DNA of 64,000 nt from CALGKJ01 sp049322695 (GCA_049322695.1 JBMORW010000031.1:1-64000), one strand, 5' to 3'. Positions 9,244 through 18,585 are shown, counted from the stretch's first letter. The notes: a model not told the origin generated them from the letters alone. Numbers and translations: made by a program.

Positions 9244-9281
9244 ATGAATGTATATTGGTAAGTCAATATACATTCATTATA
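9244..9281 (-). promoter_or_regulatory. Extended -10 promoter with a 14-bp palindromic operator for the GH13-camA-PrsW unit
   Basis: On the minus strand an extended -10 (TGCTATAAT; TATAAT at 9276-9281) lacks a clear -35. A perfect inverted repeat overlaps it and the predicted start site: ATGAATGTATATTG at 9244-9257 and its complement at 9264-9277, with a 6-bp spacer. The position suits a repressor operator rather than a terminator. Confidence 0.6.
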
Positions 9282-9333
9282 GCAAAAACTAATTCCCCAG
9301 ACACGTATCTTTGTAAATGGAAATCCGAGAACG

Positions 9334-9383
9334 GAAATCTGTAATTAGAGGACAGTGACCACTGATACCTGATTACTGATTTC
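9334..9383 (-). repeat. Nested inverted repeat after glgP, possible terminator or small dispersed element
   Basis: Outer arms of 14 bases at 9334-9347 and 9370-9383 pair with two mismatches; an inner CAGTG/CACTG stem (9353-9364) closes the loop. It lies six bases past the glgP stop. The tail is only moderately T-rich, so it may be a weak terminator or a mobile-like repeat. Confidence 0.5.
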
Positions 9384-9388
9384 TTTCT

Positions 9389-11851
9389 TTATTTAGCCGT
9401 CTTCTCTATTCTGACATTGTATTTATCTACCGGTATGCTTCTCACACCCCATATACCTGTTGCATACTCCATTATAGTTCTGTCACTTGAGAATACACCG
9501 GAGTGAGCGATATTATGGATGGACATGCTCATCCATTTCCTTCTGTCTCTATATAGCTCATCCACTTTTTTATGAGCATCTACATAAGAATCAAAATCCT
9601 TAAGCACAAAATATTCATCATTATGAAGAAGCAGTGAGTTGTATATATTCATAAACTCAACATGATTCGGAAGAAGGAAGCCATTTATCAGCTGATCCAG
9701 AATCCTTGTCAGTCTGGCATCACTCTTATAGATTTCAATGGAGTTATAACCGCCGCTTCTATAATAATCTATGACTTCCTTTTCATTTAATCCAAAAATA
9801 ATAATATTGTCATCTCCGACTTCGTCTCTGATTTCTATATTTGCTCCGTCCAATGTCGCCACTGTAATGGCACCGTTCATCATAAGCTTCATGTTTCCTG
9901 TACCTGAAGCTTCCTTTGTGGTCGTAGAAATCTGCTCGCTTACATCTGCAGCAGGTATGATTTTCTCAGCCAATGAGACCTTATAGTCCTCCATAAAGAC
10001 TATCTTCAGTTTGTCTTTGATGGTTTTATCGTTATTTACCTTATCAGCAAGTGTCGTTATCAGCTTTATTGTCTGCTTTGCAAGATAGTATCCCGGTGCT
10101 GCCTTTGCTCCAAATATAAAAGTTCTTGGAACAATATCCAGATCCGGATTATCCAGAAGCCTGTTATACATATCCATAATATGCAGTACGTTCAGTATCT
10201 GCCGTTTGTATGCATGCAGTCTTTTTACCTGTACATCGAAAATTGAATTTGTATCAAGTATTATGTTGTATCTTTCCTTTACAATATCTGCAAGCCGCAG
10301 CTTATTCTGCCGCTTTACCTCAAAAGCTTTCTCCTGGAAGACAGGGTCGTCTGCATATTTAAGAAGTCTTATAAGCTCATTTGGATGTCTGATCCACTCA
10401 TAGCCGATTGTATCCCTGATAAGCTGTGTAAGCTTGGGATTAGCCTTTCGCAGCCATCTTCTATGAGTTATTCCGTTTGTCTTGTTATTGAATTTATATG
10501 GCTCATTATAGTAAAAATCAGCCAGCTCCTGCTTTTTTAATATTTCCGTATGCAGCTTTGCCACTCCATTAACGCTGTGGCTTCCTACAATAGCCAGATG
10601 AGCCATTCTTACATATCCTTCTCCGGTTATTGCCATTCTCCTGATTCTGTCCCAGTCCCCGGGATATCTGCTCCAGAGCTCTTTGCAGAATCTTTCATTT
10701 ATCTCCTCTACTATCATGAATATCCTTGGCAGCAATGACTTAAACATATCAATAGGCCATTTTTCCAAGGCTTCTGCCATGATTGTATGATTTGTATATG
10801 ATATGGTATTGGTTGTTATCTTCCAGGCTTCATCCCATCCGAGACCTTCTTCATCCATAAGTATTCTCATCAGTTCAGGTACTGCAACTGCTGGATGAGT
10901 ATCATTTATATGAATTGCCACCTTTTCATCAAAATCCTTGATGGAGTGTCCTCCCAGCCTATACCTTCTCACTATGCTCTGTAGTCCGGCCGATACAAAG
11001 AAGTACTGCTGCTTAAGTCTCAGCACTCTGCCCTCGTGGTAGCTGTCATCCGGATACAATACCTGTGATATGGATTCCACTGAATACTTATGCTCTACTG
11101 CCTTCAGATAATCACCTCTGCTGAAGGAGGACAGATCAAAATCCTTTAAGGGAGTTTCTGCACTCCATAGTCGAAGAGTGTTCACCGTATTGTTCTTGTA
11201 GCCAATTATGGGAGTATCATAAGGTACTGCCAGCACAGGCTCATAGTTCTCATGGTGGAATACCAGCTTTCCGTCAACCTCTTCACTCCACACATCTCCA
11301 CCGAATCTTACTTCAACAGCCTTATCAGATTTTCTGATTTCCCATACATTTCCTTCTCTCAACCAATTTTCCGGAAGCTCCACCTGATAGCCGTTTACAA
11401 TTTTTTGCTCAAACAAGCCATATTTGTATCTTATGCCGCAGCCATGACCCGGTATACTCTGTGAGGCCATTGAGTCCAAAAAGCATGCAGCAAGTCTTCC
11501 CAATCCTCCATTACCTAAGCCTGCATCTGGTTCTGCAGATTTTATGTCCTTCAGTGATATTCCAAGCTCAGCAAGTGCTTCTTCACATAGCTTCTCCAAT
11601 CCCAGGTTCACAAGATTATTACCAAGCAGCCTGCCAAGAAGAAATTCTATAGAAAAGTAATATACCTGCTTCTCACCTGATTCCAGATACTTATCATTAG
11701 TTTGCACCCACTTGTCCGCTATATAGTCTCTTATCAAGCTTCCCAGGGCAGAATACTTATCTGTCAATGAAGCTTGTTCCAAACTTTTAGCATGCATTGT
11801 GGTTAATTTATTGATAAAATCTTCCTTAAATTTCTCTTTACTGATATTCAT
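9389..11851 (-). CDS. glgP: Glycogen/alpha-glucan phosphorylase
   Basis: Releases glucose-1-phosphate from the non-reducing ends of glycogen using phosphate and pyridoxal phosphate (GT35). The 820-residue length is standard. The PLP-binding segment EASGTGNMKLMMNGAITVAT with the conserved lysine lies near residue 655, followed by LDGANIEI. Conserved GLGNGGLGRLAACFLDSMA is near residue 113 and the active-site NDTHPAVAVPELMR is intact. The ATG follows GGAGG with normal spacing. It is the last gene of the glgB-C-D-A-P run, 57 bases after glgA. Having synthesis and breakdown enzymes in one unit points to dynamic glycogen turnover. Confidence 0.97.
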   Translation of the reverse strand: MNISKEKFKEDFINKLTTMHAKSLEQASLTDKYSALGSLIRDYIADKWVQTNDKYLESGEKQVYYFSIEFLLGRLLGNNLVNLGLEKLCEEALAELGISLKDIKSAEPDAGLGNGGLGRLAACFLDSMASQSIPGHGCGIRYKYGLFEQKIVNGYQVELPENWLREGNVWEIRKSDKAVEVRFGGDVWSEEVDGKLVFHHENYEPVLAVPYDTPIIGYKNNTVNTLRLWSAETPLKDFDLSSFSRGDYLKAVEHKYSVESISQVLYPDDSYHEGRVLRLKQQYFFVSAGLQSIVRRYRLGGHSIKDFDEKVAIHINDTHPAVAVPELMRILMDEEGLGWDEAWKITTNTISYTNHTIMAEALEKWPIDMFKSLLPRIFMIVEEINERFCKELWSRYPGDWDRIRRMAITGEGYVRMAHLAIVGSHSVNGVAKLHTEILKKQELADFYYNEPYKFNNKTNGITHRRWLRKANPKLTQLIRDTIGYEWIRHPNELIRLLKYADDPVFQEKAFEVKRQNKLRLADIVKERYNIILDTNSIFDVQVKRLHAYKRQILNVLHIMDMYNRLLDNPDLDIVPRTFIFGAKAAPGYYLAKQTIKLITTLADKVNNDKTIKDKLKIVFMEDYKVSLAEKIIPAADVSEQISTTTKEASGTGNMKLMMNGAITVATLDGANIEIRDEVGDDNIIIFGLNEKEVIDYYRSGGYNSIEIYKSDARLTRILDQLINGFLLPNHVEFMNIYNSLLLHNDEYFVLKDFDSYVDAHKKVDELYRDRRKWMSMSIHNIAHSGVFSSDRTIMEYATGIWGVRSIPVDKYNVRIEKTAK

Positions 11852-11908
11852 AATTTCCTCCGAGAATTTGCCGTATTTGTACCATTATAACATAAAAATC
11901 AGCCTATT

Positions 11909-13339
11909 CTACAATGTTAAATCCTGATACAACTTCTTATATTTAACTGCAGAGCTTCTCCAGCTATAATCCTGGTTCATCGCACTTTTCACTATGCTGT
12001 CCCAGCTCGAGCGTTCATTATATAGATCGGTGGCTCTCTTAACGGTAAACAGCAAGTCATGTGCATTATAATGAGTGAAGCTGAATCCGTTGCCTTCTCC
12101 TGTAAATTCATTATAAGGCTTTACTGTGTCCTTAAGCCCTCCTGTTTCTCTAATTATAGGCAGGCAGCCGTACCTCATACCCATTATCTGTCCAATTCCG
12201 CAAGGTTCAAACAAAGACGGCTTCATACACAAATCAGAGGCTGCATATATCTTTCGCGCCAATATATCATCCTCAACCAATCTTACTGAAAGCTTATGCG
12301 GATATTTTTCTGCATACTCACTGAATATGTTCTCGTATTGCTGCTCGCCCATACCAAGTATTACAAGCTGCAAATCCATACTAAGAATATCATCCAGTAT
12401 ATATGCAATAAGGTCCATTCCCTTTTGCCTAGTCAGCTCAGACACTACTGCAACCATCGGTATATCTCCGTTTACCTCAAGTCCAAGCAGCTCCTGCAGC
12501 TTTGTTTTATTAAGCTTTTTATTCTCATAATTTTCTGCACTGTAATTTGCAAATATTGCCCTGTCTGTTTTGGGATCATAGGTGTTATAGTCTATGCCGT
12601 TCATTATACCATACAGGTCATTGCGCCTTTTCCTAAATAAATCATCCAGTCTTTCGCCAAAGAACGGGGTTTGGATTTCATCAGCATATGTACTGCTAAG
12701 GGTGGTAATAACATTTGAAAAGCTGAGTCCGCTCTTCATGAAGCTTACTCCCCCAAAGAACTCCACACCGTCTATATTGAAATACTCTTCTCCCAGATTC
12801 AAAAGCTCCCACAATATTTCCTTTGGAAAAACTCCTTGATGCTTTAAATCGTGTATAGTAAATACTGTCTTAAGACTGGCATATTCCGGCAGGCTTTTAT
12901 AATGTGCATGCCAGAGTGCACTTACCATTCCTGTCTGCCAGTCATGGCAATGAATGATATCGGGCTTAAAATCCAGATATTTTATAGATTCCAGCACAGC
13001 TCTGCAGAAAAAAGCATATCTTTCTGCTTCATCATAGAAGCCGTAAATACCGGCTCTCTTAAAATAATATTCATTGTCTATGAAATAAAACGGTGCACCT
13101 TCGTACTTCAGTTCCTCGAGTCCGCAGTACTGGTTTCTCCATCCAACGGGAACACTAAAAATATTACTGCAGGCCATTTTATCTTTAAAAAACTCGGGTA
13201 TATCGCCATATTTTGGTATCATTACCCTGACATCCAGTCCAAGCTTTCGCAGTTCCTTGGATAATGAAAAAATTACATCTCCCAGGCTGCCGGTTTTTAT
13301 AAAAGGATGTGATTCAGATGCAATGAAAAGTATATTCAT
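11909..13339 (-). CDS. glgA: Glycogen synthase (ADP-glucose, GT5)
   Basis: Elongates alpha-1,4-glucan from ADP-glucose. The 476-residue length is normal for GT5. The N-terminal Rossmann domain starts MNILFIASESHPFIKTG; the C-terminal domain has the conserved SLFEPCGIGQIMGMRYGCLP and RETGGLKDTV segments, including the catalytic-site Glu. The N-terminal nucleotide-sugar motif normally reads KxGGL but is KTGSL here (residues 15-19). It sits between glgD and glgP. ATG 13339 follows GGAAGTGG at good spacing. Confidence 0.96.
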   Translation of the reverse strand: MNILFIASESHPFIKTGSLGDVIFSLSKELRKLGLDVRVMIPKYGDIPEFFKDKMACSNIFSVPVGWRNQYCGLEELKYEGAPFYFIDNEYYFKRAGIYGFYDEAERYAFFCRAVLESIKYLDFKPDIIHCHDWQTGMVSALWHAHYKSLPEYASLKTVFTIHDLKHQGVFPKEILWELLNLGEEYFNIDGVEFFGGVSFMKSGLSFSNVITTLSSTYADEIQTPFFGERLDDLFRKRRNDLYGIMNGIDYNTYDPKTDRAIFANYSAENYENKKLNKTKLQELLGLEVNGDIPMVAVVSELTRQKGMDLIAYILDDILSMDLQLVILGMGEQQYENIFSEYAEKYPHKLSVRLVEDDILARKIYAASDLCMKPSLFEPCGIGQIMGMRYGCLPIIRETGGLKDTVKPYNEFTGEGNGFSFTHYNAHDLLFTVKRATDLYNERSSWDSIVKSAMNQDYSWRSSAVKYKKLYQDLTL

Positions 13340-13407
13340 ATACCATCCACTTCCTTTCTTTATGTTATTATTATATTTATGTTGATTAAGCTTTGAAATA
13401 TTTGAGA

Positions 13408-14526
13408 TTATATTATTGCCTTCTTCTCTATAACAATCGGATAGCTCTCATCGCCCTTAAGCTGCTTTTCCCTTGTAATTGTTACATTCTTATCAAGTAT
13501 GACATTTCTAAGGAAAGCACCTTCCTCAATGACACTGTTCTGCATTAATATGCAGTTCTTTACTACCGCACCTTTTTTGATTCTGACACCTCTGAATACC
13601 ACACTGTTCTCAACCTTTCCTTCTATTATAGCCCCATTTGCAATAAGTGAATTGGAAACTGCAGCGCTGTCAGTGTATTTGGACGGTGCTTCGTCCTTCA
13701 CCTTTGTATATATCAAACCGTTCTTAAAGAACAGATCTGTGGAAAGCTCTATGTCCAGCAGCTGCATATTGGTTTTAAAGTAGCTCTGTATAGTATTTAT
13801 GCAGGATAGGTATCCGTTGTATTTGTAACCATACACCTTGAACTTTTCTATGTTTTTATGTACTGCATCCTTAAAGAAGTCGCAATCTCCCTTGGATGAA
13901 CAGGTATGAACAATATCCAGGAAAAGTGACTTGCTCATAATGAACATTTCCATGGAAATATTGTTTTCACTTTTCTTGCCCAGATTGACATCAACACCAT
14001 TTATTCTGTTGTTTTCACCTATTGAATATGTGTTGCAGTACATATAATTTTCTGTGCAGTCATCTGCTCTTTTATACAACACAGTTATGTCAGCACCTGA
14101 CTCCTTATGCTGCCTTATTGCATCCTTATAATCAACATTGCAGATCATATGGCTTGAAGTAATAATGACATTTTTTTGCTTGCTCAGATGGATATAATCA
14201 ATATGATTTTTGAAATTTTCTATATCGCCTCTGTATATTCCAAGAGTGTAGTAGTTGAATACAGGATTCAACACAAAAAGTCCATCGTTTTTCCTGTCAA
14301 GATCCCAGGCTTTGCCTGTTCCAAGATGGTCTATCAGCGATCTGTACTTGTTCTGCGTAAATATGCTTACATTGGAAATTTCAGCATTGACCATATTTGA
14401 TAATGCAAAATCTATTACTCTATACCTCCCTGCTATCGGAATAGCGGCGATAGGCCTGTTATATGTCAATTCTTTAATGTTATCTTCTCTCTCACTAAGG
14501 TTGATAATCCCCATAAAATCTTTCAC
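13408..14526 (-). CDS. glgD: ADP-glucose pyrophosphorylase regulatory subunit GlgD
   Basis: A 372-residue paralogue of GlgC that pairs with it in Firmicutes to form active ADP-glucose pyrophosphorylase. The N-terminal nucleotidyltransferase fold is recognisable (AIPIAGRYRVIDFALSNMVN, GTGKAWDLDRK), but the catalytic GGxGxRL loop is missing, as is usual for GlgD. A C-terminal left-handed beta-helix follows (repeats such as NSLIANGAIIEGKVENSVVF). GTG 14526 is preferred, with GGGAGGG seven bases upstream. It lies 29 bases downstream of glgC. Confidence 0.95.
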   Translation of the reverse strand: MKDFMGIINLSEREDNIKELTYNRPIAAIPIAGRYRVIDFALSNMVNAEISNVSIFTQNKYRSLIDHLGTGKAWDLDRKNDGLFVLNPVFNYYTLGIYRGDIENFKNHIDYIHLSKQKNVIITSSHMICNVDYKDAIRQHKESGADITVLYKRADDCTENYMYCNTYSIGENNRINGVDVNLGKKSENNISMEMFIMSKSLFLDIVHTCSSKGDCDFFKDAVHKNIEKFKVYGYKYNGYLSCINTIQSYFKTNMQLLDIELSTDLFFKNGLIYTKVKDEAPSKYTDSAAVSNSLIANGAIIEGKVENSVVFRGVRIKKGAVVKNCILMQNSVIEEGAFLRNVILDKNVTITREKQLKGDESYPIVIEKKAII

Positions 14527-14555
14527 TTTGCTTCCCTCCCGTAAATTGCTATGCC

Positions 14556-15710
14556 TTATTCTTTATAGGTTGTATTTTCTTCAACTGTTTCACTTTCGCC
14601 AATCAGCGTAATTTTACCGGACGCGCTGTCTCCTATGATGCAGCCGGGTTTTATCACTGAGTCGCTTCCTATTATAGCTTTTTCAATTACTACATTCTCC
14701 TCTATTCTTACATTTGGCATGACAACAGTATCAATCAACTTAGTGTTTTTACCTATAAATACACCCGGGAATAAAACAGAATTAATAACCTCTCCATATA
14801 TAACGCAGCCTTCACCCACCAGCGATCCGTTAACTGAAGCCCCTTCAGCAGTAAAATGCGGAGGTCTGATAGGGTTAACTGAATATATTCTCCATGAAGT
14901 ATCATAAAGGTTTAACTGGTTATCCTCCTTTAACAGGTCCATATTTGCTTCCCAGAGGCTATCAACAGTTCCAACATCCTTCCAATAACCCTTGAAGGGG
15001 TATGCAAAAAGCCTGACACCATTTTGCAGCATTCCAGGTATAATATTTTTCCCGAAATCATTGGAAGAATTTTCATCAAGCTCATCATCAATAAGGTATT
15101 TTTTTAATGTCTGCCAGTTGAAAATATAAATTCCCATTGATGCAAGATTGCTTTTTGCATTCTTTGGTTTTTCTTCAAACTCATATATACTTCCGTCACT
15201 GTTGGTATTCATAATACCGAATCTGTTAGTTTCCTCCCAAGGGACATCAATAACGGCTATTGTGGCTTCAGCCTTCTTCTCCTTATGGAAATCAAGCATC
15301 AGGGAGTAATCCATCTTGTAAATATGGTCTCCCGACAATATAAGCACATACTCAGGCTCATAATAATCAATAAAATTTATGTTCTGATATATTGCATTTG
15401 CAGTTCCTTTATACCATTCTCCGCCTTTTTCGTTAACATAAGGCGGCAGTAACGTTACCCCGCCCTTTTTTCTATCCAGATCCCAAGGACTTCCTATTCC
15501 AATATATGAGTTCAGAATAAGGGGCTGGTACTGGGTCAATACACCTACAGTATCTATACCTGAATTTGAGCAATTGCTTAAAGGGAAATCTATAATTCTG
15601 TATTTTCCTCCGTAAGGCACTGCAGGCTTAGCTATTTTCTTTGTTAAAAGAGTCAGCCTGCTTCCTTGTCCGCCTGCCAAAATCATTGCTATCCATTCTT
15701 TTTTTTGCAT
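14556..15710 (-). CDS. glgC: Glucose-1-phosphate adenylyltransferase
   Basis: Catalyses ATP plus glucose-1-phosphate to ADP-glucose, the committed step of glycogen synthesis. Of 384 residues, the catalytic loop AGGQGSRLTLLT is at about 12-23, with PAVPYGGKYRIIDF, SGDHIYKMDY, FEEKPKNAK and KGYWKDVGT following, and a C-terminal beta-helix. All catalytic segments are intact, in contrast to the neighbouring glgD. The ATG has GGGAGGG upstream. It is the second gene of the operon, 52 bases after glgB. Confidence 0.97.
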   Translation of the reverse strand: MQKKEWIAMILAGGQGSRLTLLTKKIAKPAVPYGGKYRIIDFPLSNCSNSGIDTVGVLTQYQPLILNSYIGIGSPWDLDRKKGGVTLLPPYVNEKGGEWYKGTANAIYQNINFIDYYEPEYVLILSGDHIYKMDYSLMLDFHKEKKAEATIAVIDVPWEETNRFGIMNTNSDGSIYEFEEKPKNAKSNLASMGIYIFNWQTLKKYLIDDELDENSSNDFGKNIIPGMLQNGVRLFAYPFKGYWKDVGTVDSLWEANMDLLKEDNQLNLYDTSWRIYSVNPIRPPHFTAEGASVNGSLVGEGCVIYGEVINSVLFPGVFIGKNTKLIDTVVMPNVRIEENVVIEKAIIGSDSVIKPGCIIGDSASGKITLIGESETVEENTTYKE

Positions 15711-15762
15711 TTATGTTCCCTCCCTTAAAAATACATGTAAGAAAAAATGTATAATAAAAAAT

Positions 15763-17730
15763 CTAAATCAAAGTCAGCTCCAAGGCCTCTGCCAGTTCTA
15801 CATCTGCTTGCATGGCAGCCTTTTTGGACTTCTCAACTATATTGATACCTTTGATCATGATTGCTGCCAGTGGGGGTATCTTTACTACTATGGTATGCTC
15901 CTGGTTATGCCATTTTTCATCAAGCGCATAGATGCTTCCATAATTAATCTGCCCTGAGCCGCCATATTCTTCAGAATCACTGTTGAAAATTTCTTTATAC
16001 TCACCCATATAAGGTACTCCGATCCTATAGCTGTCATGATATACAGGCGTGAAATTACATACAACTATCATGAAATCCGACGGATTCTTGGATTTTCTCA
16101 TAAATGCTATGACGCTTTGATTATAATTGTTAGGATCAATCCATTCAAAGCCATCCCATGTGTGATCAAGCTCCCACAGCATCTTTTCACTTTTATAAAG
16201 CTCGTTTAGCTGCTTTACATAAAGCTGCAGCTTTTTATGCATATCATACTCCAGCAGTATCCAGTCCAAACCATATGCATATCTCCATTCGATAAACTGA
16301 CCGAATTCTCCACCCATAAAAAGCAGCTTCTTTCCGGGATGAGTAATCATATAACCGTAAAAAGCCCTGAGATTGGCAAACTTCTGCCAATAATCTCCTG
16401 GCATCTTGTCAATAAGTGATTTCTTCCCATGCACTACCTCATCATGCGACAATGGAAGTATAAAATTCTCTGAATAAATATACATAAATGAAAAGGTTAT
16501 AAGATTATGATGAAACTTCCTATATACTGAGTCCATTTCCATATATTTGAGCATGTCATTCATCCAGCCCATATTCCACTTATAGTTAAAGCCCAGTCCT
16601 CCCAGGTATGTAGGGGCTGTAACCAGTGGCCATGTTGTTGACTCCTCTGCAACCATAAGTACATTGGGATAGAATTTGTATACTGCTTTATTCAGCCTTT
16701 TTATGAACTCCACGGCCTCAATATTTTCTCTGCCGCCGTACTTATTAGGCTGCCATTCACCGTGGTTTTTGCCGAAATCCAGATAAAGCATGCTGGCAAC
16801 GGCATCTACACGTATTCCATCTATATGATACATGTCAAACCAGAAGAGAGCATTGGATACTAAAAAGCTCATGACCTCGTTTCTTCCCAGATCAAAGTTG
16901 GCAGTCCCCCAGCCAATGTTCTCACCTTTCACTTCATCAGCATACTCATATAAGGGAGTACCGTCAAACCTTCTGAGTCCGTGATCATCCTTGCAGAAAT
17001 GCCCCGGTACCCAGTCCATTATTACACCTATACCCTTTTGATGGCACCTGTCTACAAAATACATGAAATCATAAGGAGATCCGTACCTGCTGGTTACTGA
17101 GAAATATCCGGTAGACTGGTATCCCCAGGAACCATCAAAGGGATGCTCAGTCAAAGGAAGTATTTCTATGTGTGTATAGCCCATATAGCACACATAGTCT
17201 ATTAAATCATCAGCAAGCTCCCTATAAGTATGAAACTCCCCATCCCATTTTCTTTTCCAGGATCCCAAATGTACCTCATATATATTGACAGGTCTTTCAT
17301 ATACGTTCATTAAGCTTCTTTCATCCAGCCATTTACTATCATTCCACTGATAATTCTTCAGATTAACTACCTTAGATGCCGTACCTGGTCTCAGCTCGGA
17401 ATAAAAAGCATAGGGATCGGACTTAACCAGAATTCTGCCGTCTTTTGTATGTATTTCGTACTTATACATATCCCACTGCTTTATCCCGGGAATGAATATA
17501 TACCACAGTCCGGAGTCTTCTACCCTAGACATGCAATAATCGTTACTGTTCCAATCGTTGAACTCTCCTACTACTCTGACCTCTTTGGCATTAGGCGCCC
17601 ATGTGCAGAAGCTGGTACCATCAAGTCCGTTGTAATTGACCAAATGAGCCCCCAAAAATTCATAGCTTCTAAAATGATTACCTTCATGAAAGAGATAAAC
17701 GTCATAGGAGTTTATTGGCATATTCGCCAT
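15763..17730 (-). CDS. glgB: 1,4-alpha-glucan branching enzyme
   Basis: Introduces alpha-1,6 branches into glycogen. The 655-residue protein has an N-terminal CBM48 domain (FCTWAPNAKEVRVVGEFNDW near residue 40), then a GH13_9 barrel with IMDWVPGHF (I), GIRVDAVASML with the nucleophile (II), AEESTTW with the acid/base (III) and LSHDEVVHGK (IV), and a C-terminal beta domain. It is the first gene of the glg run; the promoter must lie in 17731-18036. GGAGTG precedes the ATG. The last 30 or so residues are a lysine/alanine-rich tail. Confidence 0.97.
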   Translation of the reverse strand: MANMPINSYDVYLFHEGNHFRSYEFLGAHLVNYNGLDGTSFCTWAPNAKEVRVVGEFNDWNSNDYCMSRVEDSGLWYIFIPGIKQWDMYKYEIHTKDGRILVKSDPYAFYSELRPGTASKVVNLKNYQWNDSKWLDERSLMNVYERPVNIYEVHLGSWKRKWDGEFHTYRELADDLIDYVCYMGYTHIEILPLTEHPFDGSWGYQSTGYFSVTSRYGSPYDFMYFVDRCHQKGIGVIMDWVPGHFCKDDHGLRRFDGTPLYEYADEVKGENIGWGTANFDLGRNEVMSFLVSNALFWFDMYHIDGIRVDAVASMLYLDFGKNHGEWQPNKYGGRENIEAVEFIKRLNKAVYKFYPNVLMVAEESTTWPLVTAPTYLGGLGFNYKWNMGWMNDMLKYMEMDSVYRKFHHNLITFSFMYIYSENFILPLSHDEVVHGKKSLIDKMPGDYWQKFANLRAFYGYMITHPGKKLLFMGGEFGQFIEWRYAYGLDWILLEYDMHKKLQLYVKQLNELYKSEKMLWELDHTWDGFEWIDPNNYNQSVIAFMRKSKNPSDFMIVVCNFTPVYHDSYRIGVPYMGEYKEIFNSDSEEYGGSGQINYGSIYALDEKWHNQEHTIVVKIPPLAAIMIKGINIVEKSKKAAMQADVELAEALELTLI

Positions 17731-18036
17731 AAAATCACTCCTTGTTCAAAATTTTTGAAAATTATGAATATTATTCTACGAATAATTGTCTATTCCTGCA
17801 TGTTCTGTGATATTTGTCAAAATAAATGATATAAATCACAAAACAGACAGTATAATATGCTGCATGCTGTCAACCAAGCAGAACATTATAGTCCATGCTG
17901 CACATTCAATATTATATTAAAAAAAATCCAATACATTCATCAAAACAAGCAATTAACCAAATAACTTTTATATATTGATTATATTAATATGCTGTTTTGA
18001 TATTGTTCACAAACAATTAAAAGCATGTTAAATAAT
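17731..18036. other. AT-rich leader region upstream of the glg operon
   Basis: No gene is visible. On the minus strand several TATAAT-like boxes occur (for example at 17885-17890) but none has a -35 at proper spacing, so the glg promoter cannot be fixed. A TTGACA is present near 17868-17873. Confidence 0.5.
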
Positions 18037-18315
18037 TTACTTTCTATCTTTTTTCTTAATATTTATAACCTTGGCTTTTCTAAGTTTTTCTATTGAGGAG
18101 GATACAGAATAATCCTTCAGCTCCTGTCTTATTGCGTTCCATATAAAAATAAGTACTGCAATATCATCCAGCCAGCCTACTCCTATTATGAAATCGGGAA
18201 CTATGTCAACCGGAAGCAGCATATATAGCGCACTTCCAATAAACAAGAGCTTCTTTATAATCGGAGCTCTCTTATCCCCCATATACTTTATCAGAAGCTT
18301 TATAGTTCTAAGCAT
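18037..18315 (-). CDS. YkvA-like DUF1232 membrane protein
   Basis: A small protein of 92 residues with the DUF1232 core, LYMLLPVDIVPDFIIGVGWLDD near residue 31, in which the P-DxIPDxIP-xG-xDD pattern is characteristic. Two hydrophobic segments and a lysine-rich C-terminus suggest membrane attachment with a basic cytoplasmic tail. The function of the family is unknown. GAGGTGATAG precedes the ATG. It is transcribed in the same direction as the glg operon, with 306 bases between, and the structured element at 18401-18483 lies 86 bases upstream of it. Confidence 0.85.
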   Translation of the reverse strand: MLRTIKLLIKYMGDKRAPIIKKLLFIGSALYMLLPVDIVPDFIIGVGWLDDIAVLIFIWNAIRQELKDYSVSSSIEKLRKAKVINIKKKDRK

Positions 18316-18400
18316 TCTATCACCTCTTTATGGCAATGTAACTATCTGCCAATCTCTGATATCTAAATCTGCTATCTGGTTTTGAGTGCAGCTCATACTA

Positions 18401-18585
18401 AGCAGACGAGCCTATTGTGCAGGTGCTGCGAAGCTTGAACAGTACCGAAGGCCGTGCAGGGTATCCAGCTTCCAGTGTCTGCTGTCATCTGATTTGTTTC
18501 CTCGTTTTATTTTATATATTTCTAGATTTGATATACATTTCCTTTATATAGTCCCATTTTGTATGAGACTATTTTCTTATTTTTG
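18401..18585 (+). ncRNA. Candidate structured RNA (riboswitch-like) with downstream terminator
   Basis: A GC-rich island in AT-rich DNA. AGCAGAC (18401-18407) pairs with GTCTGCT (18477-18483); inside, GAAGCT (18430-18435) pairs with AGCTTC (18467-18472), and GTACC (18442-18446) with GGTAT (18460-18464). CTGC at 18426-18429 could pair with GCAG in the apical loop as a pseudoknot. On the plus strand a terminator follows: TAGTCCC (18549-18555) with GAGACTA (18565-18571) and a T tract to 18585. This could be a leader of the LysM gene or a free RNA. It matches no riboswitch class known to me. Confidence 0.45.

Noticed and set aside
12126..12530. Plus-strand frame opposite glgA
   Set aside because: Shadow of a real gene; similar long antisense frames occur opposite clpX, the chemoreceptor and glgB.
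17845..17890. glg operon promoter from TTGACA and TATAAT boxes
   Set aside because: The boxes are 11-13 bases apart or unmatched, outside the workable spacing, so no promoter is called.
18401..18483. c-di-AMP, c-di-GMP or glycine riboswitch
   Set aside because: The invariant sequences of these classes as I know them are absent; kept only as an unclassified structured RNA.
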